Of a stretch of DNA of 64,000 nucleotides, positions 8,189-16,039 are shown in pieces. Below the pieces are notes generated by a model. That model was not told the DNA's origin, made no database searches, and saw only the letters and a list, made by a program, of their open reading frames with translations. The stretch is from Streptomyces piniterrae (GTDB lineage: Bacteria > Actinomycetota > Actinomycetes > Streptomycetales > Streptomycetaceae). A program made the position numbers and the translations under genes. The stretch is taken from assembly GCF_005048155.1 (NCBI RefSeq), contig NZ_SUMB01000006.1, positions 124,001 through 188,000 on the forward strand. The letters run 5' to 3'. Each line of letters begins with the position of its first letter. Position 1 is the stretch's first letter.

Positions 8189-9732
8189 TGAGCCCGATGA
8201 TCCCCATGGCTGCGAGCCCGGTGGCCTCCCTGATCCAGTCCGTCGACTGGCTCGCCGTCGCGCCGCCCACCATCGCCGCGGCCGTCGCCCTGGTGGTGCT
8301 CGTCGCCGACCTCTTCATCCCGGACGCCAAGAAGCCGCTGCTCGGCTGGATCGCGACCGGTGGCCTCGCCCTCGCCGCGCTCTCCCTGCTGCCCCTTCTG
8401 GACGGCGACCGCCGCACCTTCTGCCTCATGGGCCATCCGTCCGTCTGCAGCTACGTGGCCGACCCGTTCACCCTCGTCATCCAGTTCCTGGTGCTGGCCG
8501 GGGCGTTGCTGACCGCCCTGCTCTCCATCGACACCATCAGGGACCACGATCTGCCCACCGGCGAGTACTGGTTCCTGCTGCTCTCCTCGGCCGCCGGCGC
8601 CGCCCTGCTGCCCGCCTCCCGCGACCTCGCCACCCTCGTCATCGCCCTCGAAGTGGCCTCACTGCCCGCCTTCGCACTGGTCGGACTGCGGCGCGGCGAC
8701 CGGCTCTCCTCCGAGGCGGCACTGAAATTCTTCCTCTCCTCGGTGGCCGCCACCGCCGTGATGCTGCTCGGCGTGAGCTTCCTGTACGCCGCCACCGGCA
8801 GCCTCCACCTCTCCCGGGTGGCGGACACCCTCACCGACCTCCCCGACCCCCGGCTGGCCACCCTGGCGAGCGCCGGCGTCGCGCTCACCCTCGTCGGCTT
8901 CGCCTTCAAGACCGCCGCCGCCCCGTTCCACTTCTGGGTGCCGGACACCTACGTGGGCGCGCCGCTCCCCATCGCCGCCTACCTGTCCGTGATCGGCAAG
9001 GCCGTCGGCTTCTCCGGCCTGATCCTCGTCACGGTCCAGGGCTTCCCCTCGTACGCGGAGGTCTGGGGCCCCGCGCTGGCCGTCATCGCGGCGCTCACGA
9101 TGACCGTGGGCAACGTCGCGGCGCTGCGCCAGGCGCCGGACCGCGCGCACAGCGCCGTCCGCCTGCTCGCCTGGTCCTCCGTGGGCCAGGCCGGCTACCT
9201 CCTGGTCCCGATCGCGGCGGCCGGCTACCTCGACGAGCCGGCGCGCGCCATCGGCGCCACCGTCGCCTACGCCCTGATGTACGCCGCGGTGAACCTCGGT
9301 GCCTTCGGGGTCGCCGCCCTGGTGGCCCGTACGAGCCCCGGAAACCGCATCACCGACTACCGCGGCCTGTACGCCCGGCGCCCCCTGGCGGCCCTCGCGC
9401 TCGGCTTCTTCCTCCTCAACCTGGCCGGTCTGCCGCCGGGCATCATCGGCCTCTTCGCCAAGGTCACGGTGTTCTCCGCGGCCGTCGACGCGGGCCTGGG
9501 CTGGCTCGCCGTCGTCATGGCCATCAACGTCGTGATCGCGCTCTACTACTACCTCCAGTGGACGGCGGTCCTCTTCCGGGGCGCCGAGGCACCGGAGGGA
9601 CGCCCGGCCCCGGCCCGCGCCGGGATCCCGGCCGCCCTCACCACCGCCATCGCCCTCGCGGCGGTCCTGGGCGTCATCCTGTCCGGCGCACCCCAAGCGG
9701 TCCTGCGCTTCGCCTCGGGAGCGCTCCTCTAG
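8188..9732 (+). CDS. nuoN: NADH-quinone oxidoreductase subunit N
   Basis: NuoN (514 aa from the ATG) is the third antiporter-like subunit and the last gene of the operon. The motifs FKTAAAPFHFWVPDTYVGAPLP and VRLLAWSSVGQAGYLL identify it, and many hydrophobic helices are present. Two adjacent in-frame starts exist, GTG at 8185 and ATG at 8188. I prefer the ATG because GGAGG lies nine bases before it; the ATG also overlaps the nuoM stop. No obvious terminator follows directly. Confidence 0.94.
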   Translation: MSPMIPMAASPVASLIQSVDWLAVAPPTIAAAVALVVLVADLFIPDAKKPLLGWIATGGLALAALSLLPLLDGDRRTFCLMGHPSVCSYVADPFTLVIQFLVLAGALLTALLSIDTIRDHDLPTGEYWFLLLSSAAGAALLPASRDLATLVIALEVASLPAFALVGLRRGDRLSSEAALKFFLSSVAATAVMLLGVSFLYAATGSLHLSRVADTLTDLPDPRLATLASAGVALTLVGFAFKTAAAPFHFWVPDTYVGAPLPIAAYLSVIGKAVGFSGLILVTVQGFPSYAEVWGPALAVIAALTMTVGNVAALRQAPDRAHSAVRLLAWSSVGQAGYLLVPIAAAGYLDEPARAIGATVAYALMYAAVNLGAFGVAALVARTSPGNRITDYRGLYARRPLAALALGFFLLNLAGLPPGIIGLFAKVTVFSAAVDAGLGWLAVVMAINVVIALYYYLQWTAVLFRGAEAPEGRPAPARAGIPAALTTAIALAAVLGVILSGAPQAVLRFASGALL

Positions 9733-9843
9733 CGGCACCTGCCCGGACAGCGGTACGGCCCGGACAGCGGTACGCGCCCGGACCGCATCCCGTGCACAAG
9801 GGAACTAGCCCTGCTCATCTCGCGTTGACCAGTGAGTAAGGGT

Positions 9844-9857
9844 CCACTGGAGAGTGG
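9844..9857. promoter_or_regulatory. inverted repeat upstream of htpX
   Basis: CCACT-GGAG-AGTGG is a perfect 5-bp inverted repeat about 50 bp before the htpX GTG. It lies just downstream of a TTGACC hexamer (9825-9830) that could be a -35 element. It may be a short operator, but the repeat is small enough to arise by chance. Confidence 0.25.
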
Positions 9858-9904
9858 AAAACGAGGCAAAGGGTTCCCCTGCCGCACCGCTTGGAGGGCG
9901 TACC

Positions 9905-10768
9905 GTGCACCGCCGGCACAACGGGCTCAGAACCGCCGTACTCCTCGGGGGACTGTCCGCACTCATCATCGTCATCGGCGGCTTTTTCGGCCGTACGGGC
10001 CTGATCATCGCCGTCCTCGTGGCGCTGGGCACCAACGCCTACGCGTACTGGAACAGCGACAAGCTCGCCCTCAGGGCCATGCGGGCCCGCCCCGTAAGCG
10101 AATTCGAGGCCCCCGGGCTCTACCGCATGGTCCGCGAGCTCTCCACCGCCGCCCGCCAGCCCATGCCCCGCCTCTACATCTCCCCGACGCAGGCCCCCAA
10201 CGCCTTCGCCACCGGGCGCAACCCCCGCAACGCCGCCGTCTGCTGCACCGACGGCATCCTCCAGCTCCTCGACGAACGCGAACTGCGCGGCGTCATCGGC
10301 CATGAGCTCAGCCACGTCTACAACCGGGACATCCTCATCTCGTCCGTGGCCGGAGCCCTCGCCTCGGTCGTGATGTTTCTCGTCAACTTCGCCTGGCTGA
10401 TTCCGATAGGCCGGTCCGATGACGACGAGGGCCCCGGCATCCTGGGCATGATCCTGATCATGATCCTCGGCCCGGTCGCCGCCTCGCTGATCCAACTCGC
10501 CGTCAGCCGCTCCCGCGAGTACCAGGCGGACGCCTCCGGCGCCCGGCTCACCGGAGACCCCCTGGCCCTCGCCTCCGCCCTGCGCAAGCTCGAAGCGGGC
10601 ACCCAGCGGCTTCCGCTGCCCCCGGAGCCGCGCATCGAGACGGCCAGCCACATGATGATCGCCAACCCGTTCCGGGCCGGCGAGGGCATGTCCAGGCTCT
10701 TCTCCACCCACCCCCCGATGCGCGAGCGCATCACCCGCCTGGAACAGATGGCGGGCCACCGCCCCTGA
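9905..10768 (+). CDS. htpX: membrane zinc metalloprotease HtpX
   Basis: HtpX is an M48 membrane protease that degrades damaged or misfolded membrane proteins. The protein is 287 aa from GTG 9905, which has a GGAGGG six bases upstream; an in-frame ATG at 9854 has no good ribosome site and would add a non-hydrophobic leader. The zinc motif HELSH is at residues 133-137, and the third ligand is probably Glu205 in SREYQADASGA. Two hydrophobic segments lie near the N-terminus (about 8-50) and two follow the HExxH motif. It sits directly after the nuo genes, but membrane quality control of that complex is only a guess. Confidence 0.93.
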   Translation: MHRRHNGLRTAVLLGGLSALIIVIGGFFGRTGLIIAVLVALGTNAYAYWNSDKLALRAMRARPVSEFEAPGLYRMVRELSTAARQPMPRLYISPTQAPNAFATGRNPRNAAVCCTDGILQLLDERELRGVIGHELSHVYNRDILISSVAGALASVVMFLVNFAWLIPIGRSDDDEGPGILGMILIMILGPVAASLIQLAVSRSREYQADASGARLTGDPLALASALRKLEAGTQRLPLPPEPRIETASHMMIANPFRAGEGMSRLFSTHPPMRERITRLEQMAGHRP

Positions 10769-10976
10769 CCCCCGGGGAACGGCGGTATCGGCGTATGACC
10801 CCCATGCGCGCCCCGAAACCCACCAACGGGCTATGCGGACCCGTAGGACGGCGACCGGCCGGCCACTCCGCCACAGGACAGCCGATTGCGCCGCGATCAC
10901 CGCAACGGTCCAGGGCGGTAGGCGCGTCTACCAAGCCGGAACGTTTCTCCGATCTGCCCATGGAAGGCTACCGATC

Positions 10977-11369
10977 ATGAAGTTCATCCTTAACCTTCTC
11001 TGGCTGATCCTCAGCGGCCTCTGGATGGCGATCGGCTACGCCATCGCGGGCATCATCTGCTGCATCCTGATCATCACCATCCCCTTCGGCATCGCCAGCT
11101 TCCGCATCGCCGGCTACGCCCTGTGGCCCTTCGGCCGGACCACCGTCGAGCGCCATGACGCCGGTACCGGTTCGGCGATCGGCAATGTCATCTGGATCAT
11201 CTTTGCGGGCTGGTGGCTGGCTCTGGGGCACATCGTCACCGGCCTCGCCCTGTGCGTGACGATCATCGGCATCCCCTTCGGGATCGCCAACTTCAAGATG
11301 ATCCTGCTCTCCCTGATGCCCCTCGGCCGCGAGATCGTGCCCACCGACGAGCCGTTCGCGACCCGCTGA
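10977..11369 (+). CDS. YccF-domain inner membrane protein
   Basis: A 130-aa membrane protein made of two related YccF units: residues about 1-55 (LLWLILSGLWMAIGY... IPFGIASFRIAGYALWPFGR) and about 65-125 (IWIIFAGWWLALGH... IPFGIANFKMILLSLMPLGR). The repeated IPFGIA motif and terminal PLGR/PFGR are characteristic. YccF proteins have no established biochemical role. The ATG at 10977 has GGAAGG upstream. The 208-bp gap before it probably holds its own promoter. Confidence 0.85.
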   Translation: MKFILNLLWLILSGLWMAIGYAIAGIICCILIITIPFGIASFRIAGYALWPFGRTTVERHDAGTGSAIGNVIWIIFAGWWLALGHIVTGLALCVTIIGIPFGIANFKMILLSLMPLGREIVPTDEPFATR

Positions 11370-11565
11370 CCCCGACCGCGCCGGGACCGGCCGGCCCCTC
11401 ATCTCCGTACGAGTCCCGAGGGGCCGCACAGCGGCGGAAGCCGAGCGGTTCGACGCCCAGAGGGCGATCCCGTCGGCACCGCACGGCCGGCCAACACCCG
11501 GCAACCTGAACCGGAGTTGAGGTCAGGAGGTCCGCGTCGCGCGCCCCGTACCGCCCACAAGGCGG

Positions 11566-11598
11566 GAGGGGCGGCGCGCCCACGGCGCACCGCCCCTC
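11566..11598. terminator. bidirectional terminator between yccF-like gene and yajQ
   Basis: A 15-bp inverted repeat with one mismatch (GAGGGGCGG...CCGCCCCTC arms, three-base loop) lies between the convergent yccF-like gene and yajQ. There is no clear T-run, as is usual in Streptomyces. Confidence 0.7.
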
Positions 11599-11621
11599 AG
11601 CCGACCACCGCAGGCGGGGGT

Positions 11622-11669
11622 CCTACCGACAGCCTTACCGACAGCCCTGCCGGCAGTCCTACCGGTAGT
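11622..11669. repeat. four tandem 12-bp repeats at the yajQ 3' end
   Basis: Four successive degenerate 12-mers: CCTACCGACAGC, CTTACCGACAGC, CCTGCCGGCAGT, CCTACCGGTAGT. The last unit contains the yajQ stop codon (CTA at 11659-11661 on the plus strand) and the last sense codons. The array could arise by slippage, and each of the last two units is itself nearly palindromic. Confidence 0.7.
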
Positions 11670-12147
11670 TCACGAACTGGATCGCGAAATCCAGGTCCTT
11701 GCCCTTGAGCAGCTGCTGCACCGCCTGCAGGTCGTCCCGGCTCTTCGAGCTGACCCGCAGCTCGTCGCCCTGCACCTGCGCCTTGACGCCCTTCGGGCCC
11801 TCATCGCGGATGATCTTGGCGACCTTCTTCGCGTTCTCCTGCGAGATCCCCTCCTCGATGGAGGCGGAGATCTTGTACTCCTTGCCCGAGGCCTGCGGCT
11901 CGCCGGCGTCCAGCGCCTTCAGCGAGATCCCGCGCTTGACCAGCTTGGACTGGAAGATGTCGAGTACCGCCTTCACCCGCTCCTCGGCGTTGGCCCGCAT
12001 CTCGATCTTCTCGCCCGACCATGCGATCGAAGCGTCCACGCCCTTGAAGTCGTAGCGCTGGGAGATCTCCTTGGCGGCCTGGTTGAGGGCGTTGTCGACC
12101 TCCTGCCGCTCGACCTTCGAGACGATGTCGAAACTGGAGTCGGCCAT
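11659..12147 (-). CDS. yajQ: YajQ family nucleotide-binding protein
   Basis: A 162-aa member of the YajQ (UPF0234) family. The N-terminus is diagnostic: MADSSFDIVSKVERQEVDNA, followed by KEISQRYDFKG. The family binds nucleotides (cyclic-di-GMP in Xanthomonas and some others), but its role in actinobacteria is not settled. The protein ends DFAIQFVNYR, as is usual for the family. The ATG at 12147 has a GAGGAG upstream on the minus strand. It is transcribed towards yccF with a shared hairpin between them, and away from tRNA-Tyr. Confidence 0.93.
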   Translation of the reverse strand: MADSSFDIVSKVERQEVDNALNQAAKEISQRYDFKGVDASIAWSGEKIEMRANAEERVKAVLDIFQSKLVKRGISLKALDAGEPQASGKEYKISASIEEGISQENAKKVAKIIRDEGPKGVKAQVQGDELRVSSKSRDDLQAVQQLLKGKDLDFAIQFVNYR

Positions 12148-12335
12148 GTTGAGTTGGCTCCTCATACGTAGATCCGTCACGGGTGCGGCCCACCGGGACC
12201 GCCCCGCAAGCCTAGCCACCCGGCCATGATCCAGCGCTCCGGAATCGAGTGGCGAACCACCCCCTGCGATCGGGTATGGTTTACGTCGTTGCCACAGAGC
12301 ACCGCCCCACAGCGGGTCTCCCGGCAGCAAACCCT

Positions 12336-12417
12336 GGCGGTGTGCCCGAGCGGCCAAAGGGAGCAGACTGTAAATCTGCCGGCTTCGCCTTCCCAGGTTC
12401 GAATCCTGGCGCCGCCA
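12336..12417 (+). tRNA. tRNA-Tyr (GTA)
   Basis: An 82-nt class II tRNA with a long variable arm. The acceptor GGCGGTG pairs with CGCCGCC with one G-T pair. The anticodon stem GCAGA/TCTGC holds loop CTGTAAA with anticodon GTA, and the T-loop is TTCGAAT. CCA is not encoded (the gene is followed by CAG). SLP1 is known to integrate into a tRNA-Tyr gene in S. coelicolor, so this is a candidate attB; no integrated element follows here. Confidence 0.97.
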
Positions 12418-12425
12418 CAGGAATA

Positions 12426-12470
12426 CGAAGGGCCCGTGACCTGCTGTTTCAGCAGGTCACGGGCCCTTCG
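12426..12470 (+). terminator. perfect 21-bp terminator after tRNA-Tyr
   Basis: A perfect 21-bp inverted repeat (CGAAGGGCCCGTGACCTGCTG and its complement) with a TTT loop begins nine bases after the tRNA. It is very stable and lacks a T-run. It is the strongest hairpin in the first 20 kb. Confidence 0.85.
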
Positions 12471-12880
12471 TCATGGGATCCGGTGATGTGTGGACTGTCT
12501 CACACTGTCTCGCGTTCGATCACTCAATCTCGCTCTGTGTGGACGGGCCGTGGACGGGATTTCCGTCCGGCGGCAGACATTGAGGCGTCCCGCTGGAGCG
12601 CGGCGATGGCTGCCAACAGCGCGGGGTGGTCGGTGAGTGAGATCTGCCGCGGGTGTGGGCCAAATCCGGGCGCACTGGTGTCAGCTGCGCTGTGATGGGG
12701 GGCCACTCGCGGACTGAGTGATATCCACTCTTTGAACGAAGCGTACCCGGCCGCTGAATAAGGGCGTGAAAGGCGAGTAAATTAGGTGATTTAGAATCCG
12801 GATCGCTGGATTCCGTGCGATTCACTCGATTGGCCGCGCTCGGGGTGAAATTGGCCACATGGGTGTGCATGGTGATTCGC
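12471..12880. other. non-coding or eroded sequence downstream of tRNA-Tyr
   Basis: About 400 bp without a convincing gene. On the minus strand, 12524-12720 stays open with coding-like third positions and could be the 3' remnant of a lost gene (ISLTDHPALLAAIAALQRDA, ending PVHTERD), but I cannot assign it. The stretch 12720-12810 is clearly more A/T-rich than the surroundings and may hold a promoter for the small downstream ORF. The location beside a tRNA makes this a plausible site of past integration and loss. Confidence 0.4.
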
Positions 12881-13117
12881 ATGGACACCACACAGATGGA
12901 TCGCCCGAAGGAAATCGTTTCGCGAATATTCGCGGTCAGCGCCGCCCTGGGGATCGCTCTTGCGGCAGGGGCGGCGACGGCCGCATCGGCTGTGGCCGTG
13001 ACGACCGCCCCTCACATCGCCACACAGGCCAAGGTGACCCAGTCGGCCCCGGCCGACGGCCATGGCCACGGCTACGTTTCCGGCTGCTTCGGGTCCATCC
13101 TCATCTGCCTTTCTTGA
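12881..13117 (+). CDS. small putative secreted peptide
   Basis: A 78-aa ORF from ATG 12881. Residues about 12-37 look like a secretion signal (basic start, then an Ala/Val/Leu-rich core ending TAASA), leaving about 41 mature residues with His-Gly repeats and a C-terminal tail YVSGCFGSILICLS with Cys69 and Cys76. A longer GTG start at 12815 and an ATG at 12869 are also possible, and none has a strong ribosome site. I do not recognise a family. It is not chaplin-like. It could be a decayed gene or chance ORF in a low-coding tract. Confidence 0.35.
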   Translation: MDTTQMDRPKEIVSRIFAVSAALGIALAAGAATAASAVAVTTAPHIATQAKVTQSAPADGHGHGYVSGCFGSILICLS

Positions 13118-13663
13118 CGGTTATCCGGCACAAGCTCGGGCCAAGCGGAGGAGGGCGAGGTGCCCGCGCTATTCCTTCTCCGCTTCGCCCAGCGCCGGAA
13201 CACCGAGCCCCTGCTAAGCGCCTTTTCATCCGTTCGCGGTGGCGCATGCGCGAGCACGCAAACTCCTGGATATCGCTATCCGGCGGGGCGCAATATGATT
13301 CCCGTGCTCGATCGCTGCCAACCGGCGTTTGGCCGTGCGGGCTGAATGCTAAGGCGTTCATGATGTGGGTACGGCCGTGAGGGTGGCTACATTCTTACTG
13401 TCGATGAAATGGCGCTGCTTGATTGTGTGGTCACCTTGATGCTGAACGGAGAGGTTTGACCGGGCTTAACGAGTTCCAGAGAAGGGACCCGCCTATGACA
13501 GCCCCCTGGGGACACGCGGCGGGTGCGTCCGAGTAGATCTTGAATGCGAGTCTGGCCACGGCTTCGCCTTCGTTGTGGGCAATCACAAGGGGGCGGAGTA
13601 CGTGGGGGTCATGCCTCGGGCGGACCGGAAGGCCAGTGAGGGGGTTTTCTCCACAGGTAGTGG
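13118..13663. other. low-coding tract, no gene recognised
   Basis: About 545 bp with mixed composition and no reading frame I can defend on either strand. Short open stretches are present (for example 13551-13660, GFAFVVGNHKGAEYVG), but they lack starts and recognisable domains. Together with 12471-12880 this is the longest poorly coding region in the window. Confidence 0.45.
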
Positions 13664-13703
13664 AACGGCCCCTGATCTCCGGAAACGTGGATCAGGGGCC
13701 GTT
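13664..13703 (+). terminator. terminator before the SDR-like gene
   Basis: A perfect 14-bp stem (AACGGCCCCTGATC with its complement) and TTCGTTTT following on the plus strand. It may terminate a plus-strand transcript and also serve the convergent minus-strand gene that ends at 13744. Confidence 0.75.
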
Positions 13704-13743
13704 TCGTTTTGCCGCGGACCGGTTGCCCCGCCCCGCCCGCCGG

Positions 13744-14406
13744 TCAGTGTGCCGCCACCGCCTTGACCGCGTCCGTGACCGGTACGTCCCCGCCGATCAG
13801 CTCCAGCGTCCGGCCCGCCGTGCGCGGTTCGTCGAGCAGGGCCACCAGGGTGGCCGCCACGTCGTCGCGGGTCACGTCGGCCCGGCCCGTCGCGTCGGCC
13901 AGTGCCACCAGGCCCGAGCCGGGGTCGTCCGTCAGCCGGCCGGGGCGCAGGATCGTCCAGTCGAGTCCGGCACGGGCCCGTACGTCCGCGTCCGCCGCGC
14001 CCTTCGCGCGCAGGTACGCCGCGAAGACGGGGTCGGTGCCCTCCGGCGGTTCACGGTCCGCGCCCATGGACGAGACGACGATGAAGCGCCGTACGCCCGC
14101 CGCCTCGGCCGCGTCCGCGAACAGCGCCGCGGCGCCGCGGTCCACGGTGTCCTTGCGGCCGATGCCGCTGCCCGGGCCCGCGCCCGCCGCGAAGACGGCC
14201 GCGTCCGCGCCCTCCAGGTGCCGCGCGAGATCCTCCACCGTCGCCGACTCCAGGTCGCAGACCACCGGCTCGGCTCCCGCGGCCAGCAAGTCGCCGGCCT
14301 GTTCCGGCCGCCGGACGATGCCCGCGACCTCGTCCCCGCGCCCGGCGAGCAACCGCTCCAGCCGAAGCGCGATCTGACCATGTCCACCTGCGATGACAAT
14401 GCGCAT
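13744..14406 (-). CDS. NAD(P)-binding SDR-like protein (atypical, NAD(P)H-binding domain)
   Basis: A 220-aa protein with a Rossmann start MRIVIAGGHGQIALRL (glycine-rich GGxGxI) and the atypical-SDR layout: acidic CDLESATVEDLA near residue 50, RRFIVVSSMGAD near 110, and LDWTILRPGRLTDDP near 150. This pattern resembles the YwnB/YhfK or NmrA-like group, for which substrates are mostly unknown. It lies 50 bp downstream of the amidohydrolase-like gene on the same strand, so the two are probably one operon. A terminator lies beyond its 3' end. Confidence 0.8.
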   Translation of the reverse strand: MRIVIAGGHGQIALRLERLLAGRGDEVAGIVRRPEQAGDLLAAGAEPVVCDLESATVEDLARHLEGADAAVFAAGAGPGSGIGRKDTVDRGAAALFADAAEAAGVRRFIVVSSMGADREPPEGTDPVFAAYLRAKGAADADVRARAGLDWTILRPGRLTDDPGSGLVALADATGRADVTRDDVAATLVALLDEPRTAGRTLELIGGDVPVTDAVKAVAAH

Positions 14407-14456
14407 GATGCCGACCGTACGCCGAACCGCCGCGCCCCACCGCAGGACCGGCCGGC

Positions 14457-15737
14457 TCAGCGCTGCGACTGCCGGGGCAGCTCCAGCGCCACATCCACCG
14501 CCGAGTCGCAGTACTCGCGCACCGCGCTGGTACGCGCCACCACCCGCCCCCTGTGCACCACGATCCGGCTGTAGGCGAGCGAGAGCACACCGGCGATCCG
14601 TTCACCGCGTACCGCCAGCAGCTCCGCCGGGAAGCCCGCCTCGACCCGGACGTCCGGCAGGCCCAGCGTCGCCCGCGCCGCCGCGCTCACCGTCTCGTAG
14701 GCCGCCTCGGGCGTGGCCTCGCCCAGGGACGCCAGCAGATACGCGGCCTCCAGGGGATCGCCGCGCCCCACCGGGTTCGCTACATCCCGCAGCGCCCCGC
14801 TGCCCGCCGCCACCCGCACCCCGGCGGCGCGCAGCAACCGTACGGGGGCGGGCCGGGACACCCGCGAGCCGTAGCGCTCCAGTCCCGTGCAGTCGCCCTG
14901 CGGCAGGCAGATGACGGCGACATCGGCGGCCGCCAGTTGCTCGGCGACCCGGGCCGCCACGCTGCGCGGCATCCGGGCCATCCCGGCGCACGGCCCGATG
15001 GCCACCCCGGGCCGCAGCCCGCCGGACATCGCCGCGAACCGCGCCAGCCGCGCCGGATCGTCACCGTCGGTGTGCAGATCCACCGGGCAGCCGTGCTCGC
15101 CCGCCACCTCCAGCACCGCCTCGACATGCCCGGCCGGATCGGGGTCGAGGTCCGGGCAGCCGCCGATCACCGAGGCGCCCATCTTCACCGCGTCCCGCAG
15201 CATCGCCAGCCCGTCAGCGCCGGCCACCCCGGTCAGCACCCGGGGCACCGCGACCGCCGCCAGATCGGCCAGCCCGCGCAGCGACCTACGGGCCTGCAGC
15301 ACCGCTTCCAGCGAGCGCAGGCCCTGGACGCCGCCGATCCTGACGTGGCTGCGCGAGGCGGTGGCGCCGTGCCCCAACTGGAGCAGCGCGGCCTCCGTCG
15401 TACGCCGTTGGACGTCCTCGGGGGAGTCGGAGGCGGGGCCGTCGGAGTCCGCCGTCAGGGCGGTGTCGCAGTGCGCGTGCGGCTCGGCCGGGGCGGGGAG
15501 CAGGAGATAGCCCGCGAGGTCGACACGGGCGCCCTGCGGGGCGAGGCTGCCGGCCGTACCGACGGCTTCGATGCGCCCACCGCCCAGCCGTACGTCCACC
15601 GTCCGGCCGTCGGCGAGCCGGGCGCCGCACAGGACCAGCGCGCCCGCGTCGGACCCGGCGCGCCGGCCGGTGCCGCGGGGCTTGCCCGAGTTACCCGGCC
15701 GGCCCGGCTGTGGCTGCGGCGAACTGCTGTCGGACAT
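14457..15737 (-). CDS. cytosine deaminase-like amidohydrolase, catalytic residues degraded
   Basis: A 426-aa amidohydrolase-superfamily protein related to cytosine deaminase. The HxH metal motif is present (EPHAHCDTA, His87 and His89), as is His222 in VDLHTDGDD. The other active-site positions appear lost. The glutamate three residues after that His is Gly225. The His of the usual SH motif corresponds to Cys250 in IGPCAGM. The metal-binding Asp before the RD(x)(x)NP segment corresponds to Gly314. A conventional deaminase reaction is therefore unlikely. I chose ATG 15737 (GAGGAG upstream) over GTG 15755. It is probably cotranscribed with the SDR-like gene. It is open over its full length with normal codon use, so it is not an obvious pseudogene. 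Confidence 0.8.
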   Translation of the reverse strand: MSDSSSPQPQPGRPGNSGKPRGTGRRAGSDAGALVLCGARLADGRTVDVRLGGGRIEAVGTAGSLAPQGARVDLAGYLLLPAPAEPHAHCDTALTADSDGPASDSPEDVQRRTTEAALLQLGHGATASRSHVRIGGVQGLRSLEAVLQARRSLRGLADLAAVAVPRVLTGVAGADGLAMLRDAVKMGASVIGGCPDLDPDPAGHVEAVLEVAGEHGCPVDLHTDGDDPARLARFAAMSGGLRPGVAIGPCAGMARMPRSVAARVAEQLAAADVAVICLPQGDCTGLERYGSRVSRPAPVRLLRAAGVRVAAGSGALRDVANPVGRGDPLEAAYLLASLGEATPEAAYETVSAAARATLGLPDVRVEAGFPAELLAVRGERIAGVLSLAYSRIVVHRGRVVARTSAVREYCDSAVDVALELPRQSQR

Positions 15738-15879
15738 CGCGCTCCTCGAAGGCACGGGCGTGCAAGATCACGCAGCGGTGTGCCGAGCCTAGGGGGCAGC
15801 CGGGAGAGCATCGCGCAGGCGCGAAATAGTCGTACCGGTGTGGTGCGCGGGGCCGCTGGGGCGGGGCCCGGATACGGAT

Positions 15880-15908
15880 TTCACCTTTGGCTGCGGGCCG
15901 TGTAATGT
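15880..15908 (+). promoter_or_regulatory. promoter for tRNA-Thr/tRNA-Met
   Basis: TTCACC (15880-15885), 17-bp spacer, TAATGT (15903-15908), about 11 bp before the tRNA-Thr gene. This fits a principal-sigma promoter. Confidence 0.55.
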
Positions 15909-15919
15909 CTTCATCGCTC

Positions 15920-15992
15920 GCCCCAATAGCTCAGTCGGCAGAGCGTCTCCATGGTAAGGAGAAGGTCTACGGTTCGATTCCGTATTGGGGCT
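15920..15992 (+). tRNA. tRNA-Thr (GGT)
   Basis: A 73-nt tRNA with acceptor GCCCCAA/TTGGGGC, D-arm GCTC...GAGC, anticodon stem TCTCC/GGAGA with loop ATGGTAA (anticodon GGT), and T-arm TACGG/CCGTA. CCA is not encoded. It is followed 47 bp later by tRNA-Met and then rpmG. Confidence 0.97.
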
Positions 15993-16039
15993 CTGATGTG
16001 TGAGGTACCTCGCCTTCGGGCGGGGGACTCTCGCATCAC

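Noticed and set aside
12815..13117. RiPP or lanthipeptide precursor for the small secreted ORF
   Set aside because: There are no modification, transport or immunity genes near it, and the N-terminus looks like an ordinary signal peptide.
12380..13571. A 13-base match (CGGCTTCGCCTTC) between tRNA-Tyr at 12380-12392 and 13559-13571, considered as an att repeat
   Set aside because: It covers only the variable arm, not the T-arm and 3' end expected of a tRNA att site. A 13-base match in GC-rich DNA is not strong evidence.
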